The translations under genes and the position numbers were made by a program. Positions 16,215 through 25,380 of a stretch of DNA of 64,000 nucleotides are shown here, one piece after another (the stretch's first letter is position 1; every line of letters starts with the position of its first letter). Origin of the DNA: Anoxybacillus tengchongensis (GTDB taxonomy: Bacteria; Bacillota; Bacilli; Bacillales; Anoxybacillaceae); assembly GCF_014201585.1 (NCBI RefSeq), contig NZ_JACHES010000004.1:124001-188000 (forward strand), read 5' to 3'. The notes beneath the pieces were generated by a model, which did no database searches, was not told the DNA's origin, and worked only from the letters and a program-made list of their open reading frames with translations.

Positions 16215-17297
16215 TCATTGTTTTGGCCATTGATCTTTCGGTACGTTTTTAAATACGTCTTCTAATTTGTGATACCCATCTTTAATGACTGTGTCTAATA
16301 CATTTTCTTTTGTTACAGCAATTGGATCAAGTAAGACAGATGGAACGTCAATTTTGCCGTTTGATACCGTTTGGTTCGTTTCGATTTTCTCACCTTTTGC
16401 TAAAGCAACTGCCATTTCTGCTGCTTTTGTTGCAATCGCTTTAATCGGTTTATATACTGTCATCGTTTGCGTTCCTTCAACGATACGTTGAAGTGCTGCT
16501 AACTCGGCATCTTGTCCTGAAACAGGTACTTTCCCCGCTAATCCTTGTGCCGCTAAAGCTTGAATAACACCACCTGCTGTGCCATCATTCGCTGCGACAA
16601 CTGCTTGAATGTTGTTGTTATTTGCTGTTAATGCGTTTTCCATGTTTTTCAATGCTTCTTCTGGTTTCCAATCTTTTGAGAATTGGTCGTAAACAATTTT
16701 AATGTCGCCTTTTTCTTCAAGTGGCTTTAATACGTTCATCGCTCCTTGGCGGAATAAATGAGCGTTGTTATCTGTATCTGCTCCACCGATATAAACATAG
16801 TTTCCTTTTGGTGCTTTGTCTACAATGGCTTGTGCTTGCATTTCACCGACACGCACGTTGTCAAATGAAACGTAATAGTCTACTTCCGCATTTTTAATTA
16901 AACGGTCATAAGAAATAACCGGAATTCCTTCTTTATGTGCCTTTTCTACGATCGCTGCGGACGCCTCGGCGTTATGAGGTACAACAACGAGAACATCAAC
17001 GCCCTCTGAAATGAGTTGTTCTGCCTGGCTCAACTGCGCAGCATCGTCTCCATTTGCTGCTAGCGTTTTCACTTCTGCACCGAGTTCTTTCACTTTTGCT
17101 TCAAATAATTCTTTATCCCGTTGCCAACGTTCTTCCTTTAACGTATCCATCGAAAAACCGATGACAATTTTATCATCGTCTTTTTTCGTCGATTCGCTTC
17201 CCCCTTCGTTTCCCGAAGATACAACTCCGCATGCTGTTAATGCAGAGGCTAAGACGAATGTTGCCGCTCCTTTTGCGACATGTTTCCACCACTTCAC
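16215..17297 (-). CDS. xylF: Xylose-type ABC transporter binding lipoprotein XylF
   Basis: A 360-residue lipoprotein (LTAC, C23) of the type-I sugar-binding fold. IGFSMDTLKEERWQRD at the start of the mature domain, VISYDRLIKNAEVDYYVSFDN and QFSKDWKPEEALKNMENAL are typical of XylF/ChvE-type xylose binders. Start is GTG 17297 with AAGGGGG seven bases upstream. It heads xylFGH, behind two cre-like sites, and is preceded by genes of a XylFII-LytS-YesN-like sensor that regulates such operons in clostridia. Confidence 0.85.
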   Translation of the reverse strand: MKWWKHVAKGAATFVLASALTACGVVSSGNEGGSESTKKDDDKIVIGFSMDTLKEERWQRDKELFEAKVKELGAEVKTLAANGDDAAQLSQAEQLISEGVDVLVVVPHNAEASAAIVEKAHKEGIPVISYDRLIKNAEVDYYVSFDNVRVGEMQAQAIVDKAPKGNYVYIGGADTDNNAHLFRQGAMNVLKPLEEKGDIKIVYDQFSKDWKPEEALKNMENALTANNNNIQAVVAANDGTAGGVIQALAAQGLAGKVPVSGQDAELAALQRIVEGTQTMTVYKPIKAIATKAAEMAVALAKGEKIETNQTVSNGKIDVPSVLLDPIAVTKENVLDTVIKDGYHKLEDVFKNVPKDQWPKQ

Positions 17298-17352
17298 ATG
17301 TATTCCCCCTTGTTTTTCATATTGTCTACATGTTCAGCGTACCATAAGAAAA

Positions 17353-17366
17353 AGAAAGCGTTTTCT
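17353..17366. promoter_or_regulatory. cre-like site upstream of xylF
   Basis: AGAAAGCGTTTTCT fits the CcpA consensus TGWAARCGYTWNCW at 13 of 14 positions; only the first base differs. It is about 60 bases upstream of the xylF start. Confidence 0.6.
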
Positions 17367-17402
17367 TTGTTTTCTTCACTTATTTGCGATATATTCGCAC
17401 AA

Positions 17403-17416
17403 ATTAAACGCTTTCA
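17403..17416. promoter_or_regulatory. Second cre-like site upstream of xylF
   Basis: On the minus strand TGAAAGCGTTTAAT matches 13 of 14 consensus positions. Its spacing of 50 bases from the first site, about five helical turns, would suit cooperative CcpA binding. Confidence 0.6.
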
Positions 17417-17477
17417 TTACTATAAAAAGGAACGAATCAGCATTTTTTTGTCGTTGAACAAAAAAGTGCGAGCATTT

Positions 17478-18710
17478 TTATAAGCGCCCGCACACGTCTT
17501 GACGATATTGTGTTGGTGTCATATTTGTTACTTTTTTAAACACGCGGCTAAAATAGTTTGGATCTTTATATCCGACGCGGTAACAAGCTTCTTTCACCGT
17601 TAATCCTTCGTCGCACATCAATTGTTTCGCTTTTTCGATGCGTAAATGTGTTAAATAATCAGTAAACGTTTGACCGATTTCTTTTTTGAATAGTTTGCTG
17701 AAGTAATACGGTGTTAAATGAACGTATTTTGCTACTTCTTCAAGCGTCACATCATAACAATAGTTTTCCTGTAAAAACATTTCGACTTGCTCGATGACGC
17801 TGCCACTTGTTTTTATATGGATATGTTCCACGTCATCCGTTAACGGAACATCATCAATATGCATGACTCGACTAAATGACGATACATAGCGCGCAGCAGT
17901 CCACGCCTCTTTATATGAGCGTTTCATTCCATCGATCCCCGACTGAATTGTGCCAATTCCTATTTTTACTCGCTGTTGCAAACCTTTCTCAAGCTGTTTT
18001 AACAACGATTGAGCGAACGAAATAGCATGTTCATGTTGCTCAGCTTCAATAAAAACAGTCATTTGTCGTTGACTAAACGGACTACATAAACAACGTCGTT
18101 GTTGTTTTATACACTGCTTCACTGTTTCTTCCCACTTTTCACGATTAGATGCATCACTTCTTTCTAACTCAATAACAATGGCATACCCATGTTCAAATTC
18201 CATGCCGCTAAATGTATGTGCAGGGCATTCGTCCATTTTCCCCATCAACAACCATGTCCAAGCGATTTCACCTAATGTTTGTAGCTGAACGAGTTTTTCG
18301 CGAGCAGTTAATTGTTGTTCACGCATCGCTTGCTCTTCCGAAATTTGATGTAACAATCTTTGCAACAAATCAATCATTTGTTGTTTTTTGGCAGGTTTTA
18401 ACACATATTCACTTACGCTGAAAGAAATAGCTTCTTTTGCATATGTAAAGTAATCATATGCTGTTAAAATGACGATTTTCGTCTGTGCATCCATTTTGCG
18501 TATTTCAGCAATCGCTTCAAGTCCTTGAATGCCTGGCATTTTCATATCCATAAAAATGATATGTGGCCGATGTTCCTCTACTTGCTGAATGGCCCTTCGA
18601 CCGTGTTCTGCATGAAAAATCGTAAACGTATGTGGAAATGAGCGTTCAATCATCAACTGCAATCCTTCCCGCTCTAGTGGCTCATCATCAGCAATAAGTA
18701 GCTTGTACAT
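17478..18710 (-). CDS. YesN-type AraC-family response regulator
   Basis: A 410-residue regulator: receiver domain 1-120 with the acidic pair in LIADDEPLE, phospho-acceptor in IIFMDMKMPG and the lysine in YVLKPAKK; a middle linker; and two AraC-type helix-turn-helix motifs in the last 100 residues (LEEVAKYVHLTPYYFSKLFK and VKEACYRVGYKDPNYFSRVF). It overlaps the kinase gene by 23 bases, so the pair is coupled. ATG 18710 follows AAGGAGGG. The likely target is the xylFGH promoter immediately downstream. Confidence 0.88.
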   Translation of the reverse strand: MYKLLIADDEPLEREGLQLMIERSFPHTFTIFHAEHGRRAIQQVEEHRPHIIFMDMKMPGIQGLEAIAEIRKMDAQTKIVILTAYDYFTYAKEAISFSVSEYVLKPAKKQQMIDLLQRLLHQISEEQAMREQQLTAREKLVQLQTLGEIAWTWLLMGKMDECPAHTFSGMEFEHGYAIVIELERSDASNREKWEETVKQCIKQQRRCLCSPFSQRQMTVFIEAEQHEHAISFAQSLLKQLEKGLQQRVKIGIGTIQSGIDGMKRSYKEAWTAARYVSSFSRVMHIDDVPLTDDVEHIHIKTSGSVIEQVEMFLQENYCYDVTLEEVAKYVHLTPYYFSKLFKKEIGQTFTDYLTHLRIEKAKQLMCDEGLTVKEACYRVGYKDPNYFSRVFKKVTNMTPTQYRQDVCGRL

Positions 18711-20127
18711 CGCTTTCCCTCCTTGGCAATCGTAAAATAATAGCCGTTCCTTCGTTTGGCGCACTTTTTATGTCGAGTATTTTTTCTACTCCGTAAAAAA
18801 GCTGAAGACGTCGTAACACATTTTCTAATCCAAGTCCTGTTGAATGACCTGTTTTAATCAAGGAATACGATGCATTCATGATGGCTTGTTGTACATCATA
18901 CGGCATTCCTACACCGTTATCCGCAACCGTTACTTGAATACAATTTCTTTTTTCTTCGATGATTAATTGAATGTTCGCCCCTTCTTCCATCTCTTCAATC
19001 CCGTGAATAAAAGCATTTTCGATGAGAGGTTGCAACGTTAAACAAGGAATGGGCTGTTCCAAACATGATTCATCTACCCTTACTTCAAAAGTAACGCGAT
19101 CGCGAAAGCGGGCTTTTTGAATCGCAAAATACTCTTTCGCATGTTCTACTTCTTCACGCAAAGTGACAGGTTGATCGAGCTTACGTAAATTGTATCGCAA
19201 TAAATTTGATGTAGATACGGTTAGTTCGCTCGTTTGTTCCGCTCCTTCGAGGTAAGCAAGCTTGGAAATGACGTTCAGCGTATTAAATAAAAAATGAGGA
19301 TTAATTTGACTTTGGAGTGCTTTTAATTCTAGCTCACGCACAAGTTTTTCTTTTTCTAATATTTCCATATTTTCCGAAATTAATATTCGCAAATTTTCAA
19401 TCATATGTTGAAACGTTTTACCGAGCAACCCAATTTCATCATGTCCATCAAAGCAAGGAATACGTGTATCGAGTTGGCCAGCTGATATTTTTTTTGCCGC
19501 ATGAACGAGATGGTGGATCGGAATGACAATCGTCCGTGATAGCCATATCGCAAAAACAATGCTTAAAATAGTTGTTAAAGTAAAAAGCATTCTACCTAGT
19601 GCATTCATTTGTGACGTATGCTGTAATATTTGTTTGTATACTGGTTGATATAAGTTCAACTCAACATCAACGAGCGCTTGGCTATCTTCGCGAATAAACG
19701 AAGCAATCTTCTCAATTTCATTGTACTGAACGGCATAGCCTGTGAATTGTTGTTTTGTTAGTTGATGAATAATCGCTTGTTCTAAATCGAGAAAGACATA
19801 AACCATATTTTTGTAGTTTTCGAGCGTGAACGCGTCATTTCCTTCCAATTGTCTTTCGGTTAATTCTCGACGCAACTTTTCAAGTCTTTTTTTATGTTCG
19901 ATCAGTTGCTTATAATTGTATTCATCTTGGTGAATTAAGTAGCTACTTAAAAAACGTACATTTTCTTGTGTTTCAAGCGAAATTTGTTTATATAAAAAGA
20001 TGCGTTGCATCATGACATCATAGCTTTCTTGTACTTTTTTTCCGCTTTGAAAAATAAAAAACGCGATACAATTCAATAGAAGAACGAGAAGCGGAATAAA
20101 AACAAACAATTTCGTCCGAATTTTCAT
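18688..20127 (-). CDS. LytS/YesM-type sensor histidine kinase
   Basis: A 479-residue membrane kinase. One membrane helix at 7-27, an extracytoplasmic helical sensor region to about 175, a second helix, a HAMP linker (IVIPIHHLVHAAKKISAGQ), then a His_kinase domain with phospho-acceptor in QSQINPHFLFNTLN and an ATPase domain with LQPLIENAFIHG and DNGVGM. It starts within the stop of the XylFII-like gene (ATGA overlap). In Clostridium beijerinckii a kinase of this class is controlled by direct contact with the XylFII protein; the same gene order here supports that model. Confidence 0.87.
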   Translation of the reverse strand: MKIRTKLFVFIPLLVLLLNCIAFFIFQSGKKVQESYDVMMQRIFLYKQISLETQENVRFLSSYLIHQDEYNYKQLIEHKKRLEKLRRELTERQLEGNDAFTLENYKNMVYVFLDLEQAIIHQLTKQQFTGYAVQYNEIEKIASFIREDSQALVDVELNLYQPVYKQILQHTSQMNALGRMLFTLTTILSIVFAIWLSRTIVIPIHHLVHAAKKISAGQLDTRIPCFDGHDEIGLLGKTFQHMIENLRILISENMEILEKEKLVRELELKALQSQINPHFLFNTLNVISKLAYLEGAEQTSELTVSTSNLLRYNLRKLDQPVTLREEVEHAKEYFAIQKARFRDRVTFEVRVDESCLEQPIPCLTLQPLIENAFIHGIEEMEEGANIQLIIEEKRNCIQVTVADNGVGMPYDVQQAIMNASYSLIKTGHSTGLGLENVLRRLQLFYGVEKILDIKSAPNEGTAIILRLPRRESDVQATYC

Positions 20128-21110
20128 TTGTTTCTCCCCTGCTGAATGTTTTGGTAGTCAATCACTCCCGTGGCTGTAAAATGCTCTTTGTCAATTTGTT
20201 TGCCAGAAAGGTGATCAGCCATGAGCTTCACTGCCGAATATCCCATATCATAAGGTTTTTGAACGACCGTTGCGACAATATCTCCTTCTTTAATCGCTTC
20301 CATCGTTTCTTCTACATCGTCAAAACCGAAAATTTGAATGTCTTCACGGTGCAAGTTTTTTATCGCCATCCGAATACCAATCGCATCTAGCGCACTTGTG
20401 CCAACCATAACAGAAATATTCGGCTGTTTTCTTAACATTTGTTCTGCTTGAATAGACGCTTGAATGCGCGAAATATTCGATGAGGCAACGGAAACGACTT
20501 TTAAACGTGGATATTCAGTAATAACAGATAAAAACCCTTGTAAGCGCAGACGTTGGTTTTCTGATGTATCCGTCCCAATTATAACCCCAATCTCTTGTTT
20601 TCCTTCTACACGGGAAACAACTGCCTGTCCAAGCAATCGACCAGCTTCAAAATTATTTGTTCCAACATAAGCGATGCGGCGGCTCTTTGGAGCATCGGCA
20701 TCAATTGTAATTACAGGTATATTTCGCGAAATAGCTTTGTCAATAAGTGGTGTAAACGCTTCATCTTTTAAATTTTGAACAATAATGCCATCGACACGAG
20801 AAGCAATCGCTTTTTCGAGTAATTTCACTTGCTCCTCGATGCTTGTTCGGAGAGGACCGATGTATTCAATATTTACATCATACTGTTTTCCTGCTTCCTT
20901 CGCCCCCTGTTCAATTTTTCGCCAATATGGATTATCAAATTCTTGGGATATTAAAATCACATGTGGGAAGTGTGACATCATTTTTTGTTCATGTTGTAGT
21001 TTTGCTACTGTTTTTTCAAGCTGTTTTGTTACGGTGATAAAGTGAAAAAAAACATATAAAAACAAAACGAGCAATATAATAAGGCTGATTGTCCATTTTT
21101 TTTGTGCCAT
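20124..21110 (-). CDS. Membrane-anchored sugar-binding sensor protein (XylFII-like)
   Basis: A 328-residue type-I periplasmic-binding-fold protein held by an N-terminal membrane helix (about 7-25) without a lipobox, followed by a short coiled linker. The sugar-binding fold is clear: VILISQEFDNPYWRKIEQGAKEAG, DGIIVQN, VITIDADAP, GRLLGQAV and FGFDDVEETMEAI. An anchored binding protein without its own permease, coupled by four-base overlap to a LytS-type kinase, matches XylFII, which binds xylose and activates the kinase. ATG 21110 is preferred with AGGTG six bases upstream. The ligand is inferred from gene context. Confidence 0.85.
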   Translation of the reverse strand: MAQKKWTISLIILLVLFLYVFFHFITVTKQLEKTVAKLQHEQKMMSHFPHVILISQEFDNPYWRKIEQGAKEAGKQYDVNIEYIGPLRTSIEEQVKLLEKAIASRVDGIIVQNLKDEAFTPLIDKAISRNIPVITIDADAPKSRRIAYVGTNNFEAGRLLGQAVVSRVEGKQEIGVIIGTDTSENQRLRLQGFLSVITEYPRLKVVSVASSNISRIQASIQAEQMLRKQPNISVMVGTSALDAIGIRMAIKNLHREDIQIFGFDDVEETMEAIKEGDIVATVVQKPYDMGYSAVKLMADHLSGKQIDKEHFTATGVIDYQNIQQGRNK

Positions 21111-21141
21111 TGTCTTCACCTAATTTTACTATAATTCTTTT

Positions 21142-21155
21142 TGATAACGTTTACA
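21142..21155. promoter_or_regulatory. cre-like site upstream of the XylFII-LytS-YesN operon
   Basis: TGATAACGTTTACA matches the CcpA consensus at 13 of 14 positions. It lies 32 bases before the XylFII start, so the sensor operon itself may be subject to glucose repression. Confidence 0.55.
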
Positions 21156-21165
21156 ATTATTTTTG

Positions 21166-21188
21166 AAGCGACAGGTTGTCTGCCGCTT
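21166..21188 (-). terminator. Terminator of the chemoreceptor gene
   Basis: AAGCG-A-CAG pairs with CTG-C-CGCTT around GTTGT, followed on the minus strand by CAAAAATAA. It is an imperfect but well placed terminator. Confidence 0.55.
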
Positions 21189-22874
21189 TTATACAATAAA
21201 TCGATTAGTCGTTTCTTTCATCTTTTCTGCAATATCATACAACCGTTGAGCTGTTGCGGCTACTTCTTGGGCTGATGCAGTTAACTCTTCTGACGAGGCG
21301 GTGACTTCTTCTGTTGCTGCTGAATTTTCTTCAGCTACTGCGCTAATTTGCTCAATGCGGACAATGACTTTGTCTTTTTCTTTAACGATTTCATCCATTG
21401 CTTGTTCAGTTGAAACAATAAGAGGGGCGATATGGCTAATGGATGTTAAAATGTCAGCAAATGAACGTACCGTTTTTTCAACAGCATTCGCTTGGTCTTT
21501 AATAAAGAGATGCACTTCACTTGATGTATAAATGACATCATCTGTATTTTTGCTAATTGAGGTAATGAGTTGAACAATGTCTTCCGTAAATGATTTCGAT
21601 TGTTCAGCTAATTTACGCACTTCATCCGCAACAACTGCAAATCCTTTCCCTGCTTCTCCAGCACGTGCTGCTTCAATGGCAGCATTTAAAGCTAATAAGT
21701 TGGTTTGATCCGAAATCGTCGAAATCATTTCTGTAATTCCACTTATTTTTTGTACGGATGCCGTTAATGTTTGAACGTGGTTTGTTACCGTTTCAAACGC
21801 TCGTTTAATTTGATCGATGGTTGCTATTAATACATCCATTTCTTTTTTACCGATATCTGCCCGTTCAGACGTACGAAGTGCTTCTTGCTTTACATTCGCC
21901 AGCTCTACATACACACGTTCAACTTTTTCAGTTAAGTAAGAAAGTGAATGCGTCATATCAGCCAAATCGTTCGCTTGTGCTGCTGCTCCTTGCGATACTT
22001 GTTCCATCGTTGCCGCCACTTCTTCAGTAGAGGCAGACATTTGTTGTGAAGTAGCAGATAGGGCACTCGATTGTTGATCAATCGCATCTGCTTGCATTTG
22101 AATATGAACAGCCATATCCCGAAGCGCTTGTTTTGTTTTAGAAAGCGCGCGTGCCATTTCACCAAACTCATCTTTTGCATCAAGAAGTTTTTCAGGCAGT
22201 GGCTTACTAAAGTCACCGCTAGCTATTTGTTCAAGATGTTGTTTTGCAATATGTAACGGCTTCATGATTCGCATCGAAATAAATAAGTGATAGGCAATAA
22301 TCCCTACAATGACAAACAACACAGAAATGGCAATCACCTTGACAATGACGCTATTAATCTCTTGATTGACGATTTGCTTTGGCATGCCGACAAAAAACAT
22401 ACCAATGACTTCACCACGCTCGTTCTTCATTGGCAAATAACTCGTTACATACGATTTTCCAAGCACGTTCGCTTCACCGATATAGCGATTTTGTTTTTTT
22501 ATGACTTCTTGTACAACTTTCGGATCAGCTTTTGTCCCTATTTGTCTTTGGCCATCTTTCATGACTGTTGTTGCCACACGTTCGTCGTTCAGAAAAATAG
22601 TACTATCTGCACCAACGACTTCCTTTATGTAGTCGACAACTTCCTCGTTTTCGTTCATTTTTATTTCCCCTTTATATAGTGCCCCCTCTTTTATTTGCCA
22701 TGCTCCAGGAAATTTTGCATCAATCAGTTGCAGAGCAAGTTGAGCGTTCGTCGTCATTACTTTGTTCGCAATCAATGATTGAAATTGAACATAAATGATA
22801 CCGTTAATTAGTCCAACTAATAAAAAAACGGTAAGAATGTATACAGCTACAATTTTTCCACGCGTTTTCACCAT
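21189..22874 (-). CDS. Methyl-accepting chemotaxis protein
   Basis: A 561-residue chemoreceptor. A membrane helix at about 9-30, an extracellular single-Cache-type domain ([36 protein letters not shown]), a second helix near 185, HAMP, and a long cytoplasmic coiled coil with the conserved tip [20 protein letters not shown] and flanking methylation helices. No CheW-binding changes are seen. The ligand is unknown; the position upstream of the sugar sensor operon is suggestive only. ATG 22874 follows GGAGGAG. Confidence 0.9.
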   Translation of the reverse strand: MVKTRGKIVAVYILTVFLLVGLINGIIYVQFQSLIANKVMTTNAQLALQLIDAKFPGAWQIKEGALYKGEIKMNENEEVVDYIKEVVGADSTIFLNDERVATTVMKDGQRQIGTKADPKVVQEVIKKQNRYIGEANVLGKSYVTSYLPMKNERGEVIGMFFVGMPKQIVNQEINSVIVKVIAISVLFVIVGIIAYHLFISMRIMKPLHIAKQHLEQIASGDFSKPLPEKLLDAKDEFGEMARALSKTKQALRDMAVHIQMQADAIDQQSSALSATSQQMSASTEEVAATMEQVSQGAAAQANDLADMTHSLSYLTEKVERVYVELANVKQEALRTSERADIGKKEMDVLIATIDQIKRAFETVTNHVQTLTASVQKISGITEMISTISDQTNLLALNAAIEAARAGEAGKGFAVVADEVRKLAEQSKSFTEDIVQLITSISKNTDDVIYTSSEVHLFIKDQANAVEKTVRSFADILTSISHIAPLIVSTEQAMDEIVKEKDKVIVRIEQISAVAEENSAATEEVTASSEELTASAQEVAATAQRLYDIAEKMKETTNRFIV

Positions 22875-22946
22875 TCTCTCCTCCATTTTTGTGAATTCAT
22901 GAGCAACACTATTTTATCAAATAAGAAAAAAACAAACATTTATTTT

Positions 22947-23846
22947 TTACGAAGAGGACGCTATTTTTTGTTTTCCTAAAAGAATAACTGTTGTAATAAT
23001 TAATAGACTGCCAAGCGTTTGAAAAAAGCCGAACGATACGTGTAAAAATAAAACAGAAGCAATAATAGCCGACAAAGGCTCTACACTAGATAAAATACTT
23101 GATTCTGTCGGAGATAAATATCTAATGCTTTCAATAAACAGTAAGAAAGCAAGTAACGTTCCACATATGACAATAAATAAAATCGAAACAATCGTTGGAA
23201 AATCTAGCGTGAAAAATGGCCCCAAAAACGAACGTACGATCGGAATCATAACAACTCCTCCAATTACCATCGCCCAACCGACAATAATAAGTGAGTCCCA
23301 TTTTTTTAATAGTTTTGCTGAACAAATCGTATAAAATGCAAGAAGCACACCTGATACAATTCCCCATAAAAATGCGGGAAAGGAGATACTTAATGCACTT
23401 AATTTTCCATTTGTTAACAACAAAAATATCCCACAAGTAGCTAAAATGAGCGCACCCCAGATCGAAACAGATGGATGTTTCCGCTCACGTATCAAAAAAT
23501 ATAAGACAATGTAAATCGGTGCTAAATATTGTAATAACGTTGCAGCCGCAGCGTTTCCATATGCAATGGACAAAAAATACGTATATTGCACTCCAAGCAT
23601 ACCTACTAAGCTGAAAGAAATGAGCAACAGTCGACTATTTCTCTCACGCCAAATATGAAATAAGGGAATACCACGAAACGATGCGAAAGCTAATAAACAA
23701 AAACCTGAAGCGATCATTCGTACAAAAACAAGCCACTCTGTTGTTATATGTTTTTGCTGAAACACCCATTGTGCAGCTGTGCCAGAAAGTCCCCACATCG
23801 TTGCAGCAATAACAACCATCCATAATCCTTTTGTGCGTGTTGACAT
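22947..23846 (-). CDS. EamA-family (DMT) transporter
   Basis: A 299-residue membrane protein with ten hydrophobic segments arranged as two EamA repeats. WGLSGTAAQWVF in helix 1 and the LSPTESSILSSVEPLSAIIASVLFL end of helix 9 are typical of drug/metabolite exporters of this family. The substrate is unknown. The start is set at ATG 23846; the GGGGG before it is close to the codon, so the exact start is less certain. It is a single-gene unit. Confidence 0.85.
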   Translation of the reverse strand: MSTRTKGLWMVVIAATMWGLSGTAAQWVFQQKHITTEWLVFVRMIASGFCLLAFASFRGIPLFHIWRERNSRLLLISFSLVGMLGVQYTYFLSIAYGNAAAATLLQYLAPIYIVLYFLIRERKHPSVSIWGALILATCGIFLLLTNGKLSALSISFPAFLWGIVSGVLLAFYTICSAKLLKKWDSLIIVGWAMVIGGVVMIPIVRSFLGPFFTLDFPTIVSILFIVICGTLLAFLLFIESIRYLSPTESSILSSVEPLSAIIASVLFLHVSFGFFQTLGSLLIITTVILLGKQKIASSS

Positions 23847-24006
23847 ATCCCCCAACCTTTCTATCATTGGCTAGTTATCATTATAAAAAAACAAAAAATT
23901 TTGTAAATACAAATATTTCTTATTCAAAAAACATACTTGCATTCCTTTTCACCATTTGCCAAAATCAAAATATGTTTAAAACGAAAACATGTGAGGGAGT
24001 AAAGCT

Positions 24007-25350
24007 GTGAAGTCTCGAAAATTATCCCGTCTATCTACCGTTCAGCTTATTGTTTTGTTTTACTTTGTAGCTGTTTGCGTATCCACACTGTTACTATGGC
24101 TGCCTTTTTTCCATCAACCCGGTGTGAAACTGAGCTTTGTTGATGCATTATTTACTGCTGTAAGTGCTATTAGTGTAACCGGGCTAACTGTCGTATCAAC
24201 AGCGCATACTTTTAATACACCTGGTATATTTGTATTAGCTTTTATTCTCCAATTTGGCGGCATTGGCATTATGGCACTTGGTACATTTATTTGGCTGATG
24301 TTTGGAAAAAAAATCGGGTTTCGCGAACGTCAACTTATTATGACGGATCAAAATCAATCAACATTTGCTGGTTTAGTGAAGTTAATGAAAGAAATTTTAA
24401 CGCTCATTATCGCTATTGAACTGATTGGCGCGATCATTTTGGGCATATATTTTCTTCGCTACTTTTCATCATGGCAAAAGGCGTTTTTTCAAGGCTTCTT
24501 CGCATCGGTGAGCGCAACAACAAACGCTGGATTTGATATTACAGGACAATCGCTTATTCCATTTGCTGACGATTATTTTGTCCAAACAATACATATGATT
24601 TTGCTTGTGTTAGGAGCCATTGGTTTTCCTGTGCTCATCGAAATAAAGGAATTTTTATTTTATCGTCAAAAGCAACAATATCGCTTTTCACTTTTCACAA
24701 AATTGACGACCGTCACATTTTTTCTACTCGTTTTATTTGGAGCATGGGCGATTTTATTGATCGAATGGAATCAATTTTTTGCTAATAAAACATGGCACGA
24801 ATCACTTTTTTATGCGTTATTTCAATCGATTTCTTCTCGCAATGGTGGACTAGCAACGATGAATGTTGCCGATTTTTCTGAACCGACGTTACTTGTTTTA
24901 AGTGCACTCATGTTTATCGGTGCCTCTCCAAGTAGTGTAGGGGGAGGGATTCGAACAACAACATTTGCCATTATGATATTAACCATTTTCTTTTATGCCA
25001 AAGGGAAAAACTCGATTAAAGTGTTTCAACGAGAAATTCATCATGAAGATATATTAAAATCGTTTATCGTGTTCGGAACAGCTTCCATTCTTTGTTTTTT
25101 AGCTGTCGTGCTCCTTTCTTTTTCAGAACCGTTTACAATGACGGAAATTGTCTTTGAAGTATGCTCCGCCTTTGGAACAACAGGCTTATCCATGGGCATC
25201 ACGTCACAACTAAGCACATTTGGGAAGCTAGTTATTACCGTCTTGATGTTTATCGGACGAATTGGTATTTTATCATTTTTGTTTCTTATCCGTGGCAACA
25301 AACAAAAAGAATCGTATCATTATCCAAAAGAACGCATTATTATTGGTTAA
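24007..25350 (+). CDS. ktrD: Ktr potassium uptake channel subunit (KtrB/KtrD)
   Basis: A 447-residue TrkH/KtrB-family channel with four M1-P-M2 repeats. The four selectivity-filter segments are AISVTGLTVV, SATTNAGFDITG, SSRNGGLATMN and AFGTTGLSMGI, each with the key glycine. Length and the short N-terminus fit Ktr rather than Trk. No gene for the cytoplasmic RCK subunit (KtrA/KtrC) is nearby; in B. subtilis KtrD is likewise unlinked to its partner KtrC. GTG start with GAGGGAG seven bases upstream. KtrB versus KtrD is not settled by sequence reading. Confidence 0.85.
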   Translation: MKSRKLSRLSTVQLIVLFYFVAVCVSTLLLWLPFFHQPGVKLSFVDALFTAVSAISVTGLTVVSTAHTFNTPGIFVLAFILQFGGIGIMALGTFIWLMFGKKIGFRERQLIMTDQNQSTFAGLVKLMKEILTLIIAIELIGAIILGIYFLRYFSSWQKAFFQGFFASVSATTNAGFDITGQSLIPFADDYFVQTIHMILLVLGAIGFPVLIEIKEFLFYRQKQQYRFSLFTKLTTVTFFLLVLFGAWAILLIEWNQFFANKTWHESLFYALFQSISSRNGGLATMNVADFSEPTLLVLSALMFIGASPSSVGGGIRTTTFAIMILTIFFYAKGKNSIKVFQREIHHEDILKSFIVFGTASILCFLAVVLLSFSEPFTMTEIVFEVCSAFGTTGLSMGITSQLSTFGKLVITVLMFIGRIGILSFLFLIRGNKQKESYHYPKERIIIG

Positions 25351-25380
25351 AAGCGAAGGTATTTATGCTCCTTCGCTTTT
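25349..25380. terminator. Bidirectional terminator between ktr gene and MFS gene
   Basis: AAAAGCGAAGG pairs with CCTTCGCTTTT around a ten-base loop, with T-runs on both strands. Confidence 0.9.

Noticed and set aside
24007-25350. A c-di-AMP riboswitch ahead of the Ktr gene
   Set aside because: The gap to the divergent gene is only about 160 bases and shows no ydaO-type pattern.
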